A stretch of DNA of 64,000 bases from positions 1,048,501-1,112,500 of the forward strand of contig JAVTVJ010000376.1 in the NCBI GenBank assembly GCA_034509425.1, read 5' to 3'. Every line of letters begins with the position of its first letter. Within the stretch, counting starts at the first letter, position 1. The notes below the pieces were generated by a model. The model was not told the origin of the DNA. It searched no databases and saw only the letters and a program-made list of their open reading frames with translations. Positions 38,929-48,678 of this stretch are shown here, piece by piece. A program made the translations under genes and the position numbers. This stretch comes from Eopsaltria australis. Lineage: Eukaryota > Chordata > Aves > Passeriformes > Petroicidae.

Positions 38929-41699
38929 CAGGTCTGCCTGTGCCTCAGACCTGCCCCACTGGAAGTGCCGCTGTCAGTACACAAAGCCAGCTGTACCCTT
39001 GCCTCTCCTTGCTCCCACAGAATTTCTTTTCTTCCTGCATTTTCCCCAATTTTGTAATAAACTTTCCTTTGATTATTACCCATGAGTGATCCTTCTGTGA
39101 ATCAGTTGAAAGTTATGCAGCTTAAGCGTGACTCATGCACATATTTTAGAAGTACTAAACCCCACAGAACTGGATCTCATCTTATGGAGCATCTCAATAA
39201 ATAATTGTCAACAGCAAGTGCTTACTTTGCTGACTTGCCATTGTGTATTAACAATAAAAGTCAATTAAACCATTCCCTTTCCTGTTTTCCTGCACAGTGT
39301 GACCATGTCTGAGCAGTTCCAGCAAAGTTCCCTGCACAAAGCCTCCCACGTCCCCTAAATGCCAGCACTGAGCCCAGCCCTTCCCAAGAGCTCCCGTGGC
39401 CCTGGAGCTGCAGCTCACAAAGGAGCTCAAGGGAGCTGAATGCCCCCAGAACAACACAGAGCCAGAAAATGCAACAAAGAGATTTATGATGTAACAATTT
39501 TACATTTTAGTCAAGCTAAGAAGTGCCAGGGCAGCTTGAGATGCCCGTTCAGAGGGACTTCTGTTCGTGCACTGCCATCTAATTGGGACACGGCAACGGG
39601 AACTGCAGGCTGAGTGGGACAAAGCTGTCACCCTTCCCCGGGCTCTTTGTGGCCACTCTAAAACCTTGGGGGAAAAAAGAGTCCAGTGCAGCTGCACTGT
39701 GGAATTTCTGTAAATAGAAGGAATTCAGAGGAGTTTAGCATGAGTGTATGGCACCGTGCAGCACCCACAGCCACCTCCCGGCCTCTCGCAGAGAAGGGAC
39801 AAAACAACTTCATTTTACAGTCTGAAAAGTAAACAGTTTTCTCATGAAAAATGTGCCTTAGACTTTCACTGGAAAACATTTCATCTGAAACCAATGGGTT
39901 TCAGGAACCTGGAGCACTACAGTTCACCCTGGGAAGCAGGAATCCCACACCTTCTGCCTGCCAGGCCAGGACCGCCGCCCTCTGCTCTGTACAAGGGACT
40001 GGATGTTCACACACACAAACAGCGTGGTTTAGAATGTGCAAAATTTGAAGCACCTTCAATAGTCAAGTTTTCTCTGTGTGAATTACTAATCACTCTTAAA
40101 TTTTAGCAAGCTTACTGAATTTTATGATAGACTATTTTGAGTTCAATTTATTTCAGAAGTATCTCTGTGGCCGGGTCTGTTGTTGGGACTGTCTGTTTTC
40201 CCCCCTCGTAGGTCATTCACAACCATAAAGGGTCTCATTCCTTTTCAGGAGAGAAACTTGTAGATCTTTGGACCTTTTTAGTTTAAGACCAACACAAAAA
40301 CTTCTCAAGCATGTTTGAGAGCAAAGGACTGATAAAGAAAAACATTTATTTGCATTTACAGCACACACTGACAATGATGTCTGTATGCTCTTGTTAAACC
40401 CATGGGCAAAGGATACCCCAGAAAGCCCACTGGGTGAGAAGATGGGAATGCTGAAGGGCTTGACACTTTACAGTGAGATTTATGAAATGCAACAAGATAT
40501 CCTTGGAGTAAAAATGTTAATTACAAGCCCTCTAACACCAACAGAGACACACTGACAATGGTTTTACTCAGTCAGGGCAAAATGCTCTAAATAACAAATA
40601 TGAAGAGGGTAGAGAACAGCCTTAAACTGAGAAAAGTTACAGATTATACTGGCTCTAAATTATTTGGACTTAAAAACAATTGGTTATGAAGGAGTTAGAG
40701 CAGTTTGGCACACGAAGCTTGATTTTAAAAAGCAGGATGGACTAGACAGCATGAGAGCCTCAAGATCCCCACCAAAGTGACAATACAGAGAGAGGATTCC
40801 AAAGGCTTAGCTTGTCAAGGAATCTCTCTTCTCAAACCATGTTTAAAAGCACACATGAAAGTGCTGGAAGAGAGAATTCTAGATGTGGCAGACAATCAGA
40901 GATCCCACTAGGTTTGAGACATCTGGCATCAGTTGAAATCCATCACATTTCATTTGGGGATCAAAGCCTGCTGTTAAGTCTATCACAGGTTGAAATAGTA
41001 GATCCTGAACAGCCTTTTCATCCCAATGCAAATTAACCCCTTTTCCTTGACCAGAGAAACAGCTCCTTTTCATTACTGACTCCAATCATATGTGCATGTC
41101 AAGCTATGCCCTCTAGTACTAAATTTCAGCTGAAATTACAGTAGCATTATGAACTTCTTATTATAAATCAAAAGTGCTCCCTCCCAGCCACCAGGCCCTG
41201 TGCTCTGGCACGTGCTGCAGTGAGCTCCAAAGCCACTCTGGGACAGAGTTTGTGGCACCATCTGTAATGCAGAGAAACTCCTGAAGGGAAGAAAAATTTT
41301 ACACACCTCTGTGTTCAAGAGCCCCACTGCACAGCAACCAGCTGCGCTCAGCTGCTAAAGGGATTTGCCACATATTGAAAAGACAGAGCTGAGCATCAGG
41401 TGTGTATTTGTGATAGCTGTGTGTGAGTTCTGAGACATGATGGTGAGTCCCTGCAATTTGGCAAATTAGCTACAGAGAACATTGGGGTAGGGAATGAGGA
41501 TATTTCAGTAACAGGGGAGAAATCAATTACATGTACCCCTCTTCTCAATTCCCCAAATCACTTGTGTTCCCTACTGGCAAGAAACAAAGTTAAGTGAAGG
41601 AAGAGGTTTTACAGTTTCCTTCACAGGGAGGGAGCTTCATCACAGTGAAGAAATATTCACACGCTCAAGAGGGAGTACAGACAGCTCCTAATAATAAGC

Positions 41700-42000
41700 G
41701 AAGTTGGTAGGAAGTCATAAAAGTTAAACTCAAACCCAAGCAGAGCTGAAAGAGCCAAGTGAAAAATTAATTATTATGCTGGCGCTCTGGTACTTGCAGC
41801 CGATAATTTGAGAGTGCAAGGAACTGAGCTAGGCATGTAAAAATCACCTAACTTACAGCAAACAAGCACTTGCAGAGCAAGATGTCAATAGGAAGGCTAT
41901 AAAGATGAAGTCGGAGTCTGATATTTGAGTGCAGATTGTTTATGACCATGGTGTACAATGGTTTAGGATTCACAGCAAACTTTCACATGCAAAAATAAGC
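41700..42000. promoter_or_regulatory. Candidate conserved non-coding element
   Basis: This non-repetitive stretch includes a GTCATAAA element (HOX/CDX-like, about 41,717), a TTAATTA homeodomain core at 41767-41773 and a CCGATAATTTG near 41,800. Local CpG content is low apart from a few scattered sites. The texture is typical of developmental enhancers, but conservation has not been measured and the call is inference. Confidence 0.25.
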
Positions 42001-42829
42001 ACACAAAATTATAGTACTTGAATCTTCACCTGCAGAAATGCCACTGATGAACCTATCCACAGAATTCCTGAAAATGCATGACACATAAATTAACAGAAAA
42101 GTCTTTCTGGCCCATTTCCTGGCCAGCGAGCCAAATTTTTATTTATGAGACTTCTTGTCTAACCATCAGCTTAAGCAAATGACTAAACCAGGAAACTGCC
42201 CATAATCATTTTATTCTCTGAATTCTCAAACACAAATAAATAAAAAACACACTGAGGACAGTTACTGCAGGTAATGCCAGCTCAGTGTGGAGGAAGACCT
42301 GTCCCTTATCAAGCATGTTCACAAACAGCCGGGGTTACAAATGAGGGGTTTGATTTGGGTTCCCTGCACAGTCCAGGGAACTCTGCCTCTAGGAAGCCAC
42401 ACAAAGCCTCTCTCCTGTGACTACAGTGCCCAGATCACGGTTTCTATTGGAACAATATGCACAAGTTACTCAAGCAGCTTTTCTCTGGCAGTTCCACCTC
42501 TCAGCAGCCCCAGCGTCTCCAATTACCTCTGCATAACCCGAGGGCTCTGCCACAGCTCCAGTTTTGAAGGAGGAAGTTGCCATGTAATCTCTTTGGGAAT
42601 GTTGTACACATCTGTCAGCGGGGACAGGACGCTCTCGCTCCTGACGGATGCATTTGTAAGCCTTCAGACAGCAACCCAAAAGTGATCCATTTGTGGAAGA
42701 GAGGATCTATCCATCTTGTACTTTAACTACTTCCTCCCTGCCTTTTTGATGCCAGGGAGGGGGTTTTCCCCAAGGTGATGCACTAATTCAGTTTGTATTA
42801 GCTCTAAGATGAAGTTTCCAAGCCAGTCA

Positions 42830-43190
42830 GCCAGGGCCAAAGGTAATAAAAAGTGACATGACTTAATTACTTCTGTTACAGTTGTTCAGCAACGAAAAAG
42901 GTGCGACATGAAGGCCTAATTAAGTAAATTGGTTTCTGGTCTGAAGGCAAGACCAGTGAGATAGCTGGACTAAATGCAGTACTATCAGCTTTAGCTAATT
43001 CCACCAGTAATGATACATTACTAACAGTTGACATTTTTGTTGTGATCCTTCTCATTGATATTTTACAAAAGTGTTTTGACTTGAAGTCAAGATTAAAGCT
43101 TCAACAAAATCTGCAATAAACTTCCTATGACACAGCTTCACTATTCTTCACATTGACTAAAAGTCAGTTAAATTAGTATTCCCTGGATTG
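42830..43190. promoter_or_regulatory. Candidate conserved non-coding element with homeodomain cores
   Basis: The stretch contains TTAATTA at 42863-42869, CCTAATTAAG at 42915-42924, GCTAATTCC at about 42,994, a hairpin with 7-bp stems CTGGTCT/AGACCAG at 42936-42956 and a TTGACTT-G-AAGTCAA palindrome at 43076-43090. It is non-repetitive and lacks coding features. TAATTA cores suit LIM-homeodomain and related factors. As I recall, LHX2 is the neighbour of DENND1A in vertebrates, which makes a long-range enhancer plausible, but this is inference. Confidence 0.3.
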
Positions 43191-45290
43191 GCAATGTAGA
43201 GGGAAGAAGAGAAGCTTGAAGGACTGCTGGAATGCGTGGAACTGCACAAGGTCACAGATTTTCTTCAAGGATACAGACATTAAAAACACAGAGGACTAGA
43301 AGTGTCCGGGATTACTGTAATGGAAGCAATAACTCTGCTTGTCCAGAACTGAGAGCTGACAAACTGCCCAGCTCTGGAAGCAACTCCCTCTGGAAAGCAT
43401 GGCTACAGGTGGGAGCCCGGAACACCCCTGACAGTGCAAGGCCCCAAACCTGTTGCTGCATGTCCTGGAGCATTTCCATACTCAAGTTCTTGCCCTCCCT
43501 GCCCCAGCCCTGCTCCAGGGTCCCTCTCTCCCGCTGGCTCTGGGCCCCACGGGAGGGTTTGGCCCTGGCAGCGTGAGGAAGCTGAGGCTGTGAACACTGC
43601 ACCCCCAGCTCAGGACCAACAGAAGGCTGGGAAAAGGAAGAATAGAACACGCTCCCAGTTTAACTGGAAGGCACATTTCTCTGGAACAGAGCTCGAACTC
43701 GAGAGCTCCAAGGCTCCTCCTTGCTGCAGCAGCACTGTACAACAAACCCCTACGGCCGTGGTGCCCATCAGTGCAGGTTCTAGAGTGAGATTTGGAAGCA
43801 TTTGCACAATTACGCTGCTCATAATTCAAACTCTGTTTTGTGTCTGTCGTTATAGGTCATTGTTGGCCAGATGGAAAATATTAAGGAAAAAGGATTGCAA
43901 CTAAATCAATGGGCTGTAGAGTGCTGCCAAAAGGCCCCAGGCTAACTACAAGCAGATTTGCAGGCAGGCTCTGCTCCGGCACAAGGCGGGATCTGGCACA
44001 TCCTCTGCCCTGCCTAACAGCAGGAGGGCACGGGGCCAGCTGAGAGCGGCTACTGTGCCAAACAGACTGTGCAGGGCTTGCTGCTTGAATGCTTCCACAG
44101 AAAGGCACAATCCATGGGCTCCCTGTAAACAGCTCCCTGTACTTTCTGGCTGCTACTAACTCACAAGTGGGATAACTTCATCCCACTACAACATTAATGC
44201 AAGTACACAGCTCAGCCTTGGTACCAGAATCAACATGGAAATAAAGAAGCACCAGTGTTAAAGGACAACACTTCAGCTTTCAACTACGAAAAACGATGTG
44301 TACATGCACATACACAGTGGAACATAAAACCAGCATCGTTTCTCCACTGCCAAGCACTGTATGGGCATTCTTTGCAACCCCTGATTTACAAGTAGGGAGA
44401 GACTTAAGTTTGACTGTTGAAAATTTGACTTTTACTATTTATTTCCAATATCAGTACTTCCCAGGACATACCATTCTTTTACAGCTCACGGCTGCACTTA
44501 CCAATGAGCAGGTCCAGTTTATCTAGGAGTTCTGCAGCAAAAAACATCTTCCTAATATCACCCAAGTAACCTCTTATGAACTCAGCATCTGAATGCAGCC
44601 AGCCATGCCTGCAGATAAAACTTCAAACTTGCTAGATGGATATAAATAATTTCTGTTTCTAGTGGACAGTAAGTGAAAAAAATATAGAAACAGAGGGAAG
44701 AACTTCTGGTTCAAATATCATCACCAGCTGATGACACAGAGTAAAGTTTCTGCAGCAAAGACTTCACATCCCCTGCTCCAGCCACAAGGCATTATTAGCT
44801 TATTTAAATTACTATTATCTTATTTAAAGATACTTGAGCAAGAGAAGATACTAGGCCTTACAGGCTTTCTGGAAGAAGTTTCCAGGGTCTGCAAAATGGT
44901 TAATGGCAGAAATGAAAATGGAAGACAACAAATGAGCAGATGTAATACAAAATTCTATTCTTCTTTTCCTGGAACAGTAGTTTCAAAAGCTCATCTCTAT
45001 CTTGTAAAACTTGTAAGGACAGTAATGGAAAAATCACAGGAAGTTTGGAAAAGCTATACTGGAGACAGTGTATCAGGAAGAAGAAACACAAAGCAGATAG
45101 CTAAATTTAATTGATGTCAAGCTCCCTCTTCACTAGGTTCATCACTTTTCCATATATATTCTGACAAGCAACTGAAAATAAGAGCCAGTGTCTGTTTAAG
45201 CAAATCAGCAGGGGTAAAAACCCTAAACTTTTGAGATGTAAACTGTTTTATAAACATGTCAAGTTAAGGCAGAATGCCTGCAGCACCCGG

Positions 45291-45662
45291 AGCCCCTCCG
45301 GCCCTGCACACGCACTCGGGGCGTTCGCACATTTTCTGAGCCACTTCAGCTCAATTTCCTGTCACCCAGCACAGAAAGTCGCCCTGGTTTGCTACAGTTA
45401 CAGCTTGTAAGAAACTCCAGTTGCTGTGAAAGAAGGTCAGGCTGCAGCTCTGAGTCCTGCCTGCCCTCTCCTCTTTTCTCTGTAAGGCCAATGCAAAGGA
45501 ACTGAGGAATCTCTGCTCTCCAGCTCTCACTGACAGTCAGTGCAAGTGCTGAAGCCACTGCTAAAAAAATAATAATGAAAAAAAAATCTATGAAGGCATC
45601 AGAGGCTCAACAGCAACATTTTCATTAGGTACAATTCTGTTGTAGCGTTGAATCAGAGATCC
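45291..45662 (+). repeat. 372-bp tandem duplication, copy 1
   Basis: This copy starts at AGCCCCTCCGGCCC and ends at AATCAGAGATCC, and is followed directly by an apparently identical second copy. I compared the copies by eye and saw no mismatch, including in the A-runs. The first 50 bases are CpG-rich; the rest is mixed intron sequence ending in AT-rich DNA. The unit matches no transposon that I recognise. A 70-codon minus-strand frame is present identically in both copies and is not supported as coding. Confidence 0.95.
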
Positions 45663-46034
45663 AGCCCCTCCGGCCCTGCACACGCACTCGGGGCGTTCGC
45701 ACATTTTCTGAGCCACTTCAGCTCAATTTCCTGTCACCCAGCACAGAAAGTCGCCCTGGTTTGCTACAGTTACAGCTTGTAAGAAACTCCAGTTGCTGTG
45801 AAAGAAGGTCAGGCTGCAGCTCTGAGTCCTGCCTGCCCTCTCCTCTTTTCTCTGTAAGGCCAATGCAAAGGAACTGAGGAATCTCTGCTCTCCAGCTCTC
45901 ACTGACAGTCAGTGCAAGTGCTGAAGCCACTGCTAAAAAAATAATAATGAAAAAAAAATCTATGAAGGCATCAGAGGCTCAACAGCAACATTTTCATTAG
46001 GTACAATTCTGTTGTAGCGTTGAATCAGAGATCC
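45663..46034 (+). repeat. 372-bp tandem duplication, copy 2
   Basis: This copy is head-to-tail with copy 1 at an offset of exactly 372 bases and appears identical throughout. After its end (GAGATCC) the sequence continues AATTGCCC, so at most one base of homology is shared at the junctions. That argues against recombination between longer repeats. It is either a very recent duplication or an assembly error. Confidence 0.95.
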
Positions 46035-46371
46035 AATTGCCCATGATTTATACATGTATTTTGTGGCCTTTGCCATGTCTAACAGAAGCAGTTTGCCATT
46101 TGCTTTCATCTCCCAAGCATTTTAAGTAGAACAGGGATTCCAGGGTCGATACACCTCAAGGACCAAACAGACTGTCCAAAAAGTGTTCCAAGCATTCCCA
46201 GCCATTACCAAACATCCTCTGCAAGGCTTCAAAGAATCATCATACAGATACGTATGGAAGCAAAACATCGATTCCAGCCAAATCAATGAAAAGGGAAAAT
46301 TCTAGAAAACAACAGGACAATTACTATGAAACAAGACCTAACAGAAACATTCCATCTTCTCCCCCAGAGTA

Positions 46372-46660
46372 GGTCCTGAGGCTGTGGGGCTGGACTCTCC
46401 CCTCTCCCCGCAGGTCCAGGGCTGTGGGGCTGGACTCTCCCCTGTCCCAGCAGGTCCTGGACTCTCCCCTCTCCCCGCAGGTCCAGGGCTGTGGGGCTGG
46501 ACTCTCCCCTGTCCCAGCAGGTCCTGGACTCTCCCCTCTCCCTGCAGGTCCAGGGCTGTGGGGCTGGACTCTCCCCTGTCCCAGCAGGTCCTGGACTCTC
46601 CCCTCTCCCTGCAGGTCCAGGGCTGTGGGGCTGGACTCTCCCCTCTCCCAGCAGGTCCCG
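46372..46660 (+). repeat. 67-bp minisatellite (about 4.3 copies)
   Basis: Unit starts fall at 46414, 46481, 46548 and 46615, with partial copies at each end. The unit contains GGGCTGTGGGGCTGGACTC, then CTCCCC runs and GCAGGTCC. Copies differ by a few bases, such as CCCGCAG against CCTGCAG. Each unit carries a + strand pyrimidine run followed by GCAG, so it looks like a splice acceptor but lies antisense to DENND1A. As 67 is not a multiple of three, all frames stay open, which explains the 138-175 codon frames on both strands. The complementary strand is purine- and G-rich. Confidence 0.95.
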
Positions 46661-46715
46661 GGGCTGTGGGCGCTGCCGTGGCTCCGGGCAGGGCAGGGCA
46701 GTGCAGCCCCCAGCG

Positions 46716-46736
46716 CTGTCTGTCTGTCTGTCTGTC
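46716..46736 (+). repeat. (CTGT)n microsatellite
   Basis: About five copies of the tetranucleotide CTGT lie just right of the 67-bp minisatellite, in a GC-rich stretch. Confidence 0.9.
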
Positions 46737-46865
46737 CCATGGCTCAGGGCCCGGCCAGTTGGCACGCCCGGGCCAGGAAGCTGTCAGTTCCAATCAGGGC
46801 CCGGCCCTGCAGCCCTATTAAAGAAGTCTTGCTGGTTAAGGGGCGGCCACTGTTTCCAAAGCATG

Positions 46866-46914
46866 GGAAAAAAAAAAGAAAAAAAAAAAAAGGGAAAAAA
46901 AAAGGAAAAAAAGA
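46866..46914 (+). repeat. A-rich polypurine tract
   Basis: Nearly 50 bases consist only of A with scattered G on the + strand, so the DENND1A pre-mRNA contains a matching T/C-rich run. It could act as a pyrimidine tract in the transcript, although no suitable AG and exon follow. A retroposon tail is possible, but no body is visible. Confidence 0.9.
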
Positions 46915-48054
46915 GCCCTGCTTTCCTTAGATTTGAGCTGGCAACTTTCACTGACTGGAGTTTTCAAGGAGCTATGAATGAGCCTAACAAAGGAGTTCTG
47001 TGGCCAGTTTCTGGCTGAAATCCATGTCAACAGTTTTTAAGGTCACAGGTCACACTAACTAACATTTATTCCCAGCAGACCTCGCTCTAAACACAAGCTG
47101 TAAGTAGTACAAATTTGGAATTTTTCTGTAATCCCTTGAGATATTCCTGATCCTTCCACATGTTTCTGCTCAATTAAAAACAATTCTCACTTTGCACCAC
47201 AAGAGAGGCCCCTGCTCAGAAATCTTATTCTGTCCTAAGAATAAATGGACAAAGACTGCAATCAAAGGGAAGGAAAGGGGGGAGGAGAGGAACTCACAAC
47301 AAATCACACCAAAAACCTCAAATAACTCCATACAGAATCACATTCAGTTAGTTACATTTTCTGCCATCTGTCACAAACTATTATGGATTCATTTCTTTTT
47401 ATCTTAGAAAAAGAGTGGTGCAGAGCTCAGCTATTTTGGCCGAGAGGGATTTCCACACAAATGTTTCTGCATTTCACTTCAAAAGAATGATTTCAGTTTG
47501 GGTACAAAACCTGAATAACCCAACAAAAACTACAAATTCAGTAAAACTGAAATCAGAGTTGCGCATGGGACCTTTGCAAACCAGTAACTTTGCCCAGGAA
47601 GTTTGTGAACCAGTGCAAAACTACACAAACTTGGGTTTGCTTTTGCTTTCTTTTTAAATAAAAGACCAGAGCTCTTCACTAAATCCACAACTATCTACAC
47701 TGTTCTCCTTCAAAAGTCCATGTGAAGTCTGATGTGAAATTAGAACGAAACAATAAACATTCAGCCTCTTAATGTACAGCTATTAGGATTTACCCCACTG
47801 CAGCTGAAATCCTGAAATCCTTAAATAAAGTCTTAGAAAGAAAAGACATTTGGGTGTGAAATTCCCAAATTAGAAGCAGAATTTGAGGACTGGACATCAG
47901 CTCTTACTCTACTCTAAAGAAAACAATTCAAAAGCACATTTTAAGTTTTGCACCACATTTCATTGAAAAAGGTGGTCTGGAATTCCAATTTCCCTGGGAG
48001 ATGTGGGTGTGTGCCACAAGAACTCACCTGGGCTCAGGCCCCAAACCTTCTGGG

Positions 48055-48648
48055 GTCTGTCCCTCACCTGGGCTGTCTGTCCCTCACCTGGGCTCAGGCC
48101 CCAGCGCGGGGTCTGTCCTCACCTGGGCTCAGTCTCCAGCCCCAGCGGGGTCTGTCCCTCACCTGGGCTCAGTCCCAGCCCCAGCGGGGTCTGTCCCTCA
48201 CCTGGGCTCAGTCCGCAGCCCCAGCGGGGTCTGTCCCTCACCTGGGCTCAGTCCGCAGCCCCAGCGGGGTCTGTCCCTCACCTGGGCTCAGTCTCCAGCC
48301 CCAGCGGGGTCTGTATCTCACCTGGGCTCAGTCCGCAGCCCCAGCGGGGTCTGTCCCTCACCTGGGCTCAGTCCCAGCCCCAGCGGGGTCTGTCCCTCAC
48401 CTGGGCTCAGTCCGCAGCCCCAGCGGGGTCTGTCCCTCACCTGGGCTCAGTCTCCAGCCCCAGCAGGGTCTGTCCCTCACCTGGGCTCAGTCTCCAGCCC
48501 CAGCGGGGTCTGTCCCTCACCTGGGCTCAGTCCGCAGCCCCAGCGGGGTCTGTCCCTCACCTGGGCTCAGTCCGCAGCCCCAGCGGGGTCTGTCCCTCAC
48601 CTGGGCTCAGTCCGCAGCCCCAGCGGGGTCTGTCCCTCACCTGGGCCG
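48055..48648 (+). repeat. 40-bp GC-rich minisatellite (about 14-15 copies)
   Basis: The unit reads CTGTCCCTCACCTGGGCTCA then GTCCGCAGCCCCAGCGGGGT. A variable position after GCTCAGT (CCG, CTC or a one-base-shorter CC) gives 39- and 40-bp variants, and the leftmost copies are degenerate. Since the unit is not a multiple of three, all three + strand frames remain open for 264-302 codons, yielding collagen-like or proline-serine-rich nonsense proteins. On the minus strand, which is the DENND1A sense strand, nearly every unit holds CCCAGGTGAGGG, a near-consensus 5' splice site. The array is CpG-rich and merges with the CpG-rich sequence at 48,650-48,760. Confidence 0.97.
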
Positions 48649-48661
48649 TACCTGCGCCCCT

Positions 48662-48678
48662 GCGCGCCCTCTGCTGGC
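48662..48678 (-). promoter_or_regulatory. Near-consensus CTCF binding motif
   Basis: The minus strand reads GCCAGCAGAGGGCGCGC, which fits the CTCF core CCASYAGRKGGCRS at every position I checked. It directly adjoins the right end of the 40-bp minisatellite within CpG-rich DNA, so binding could be methylation-sensitive. Motif identity is seen in the sequence; occupancy is inference. Confidence 0.65.

Noticed and set aside
46283..47018. Set of 138-175 codon frames on both strands
   Set aside because: They are read-throughs of the 67-bp minisatellite, whose length rotates the frame.
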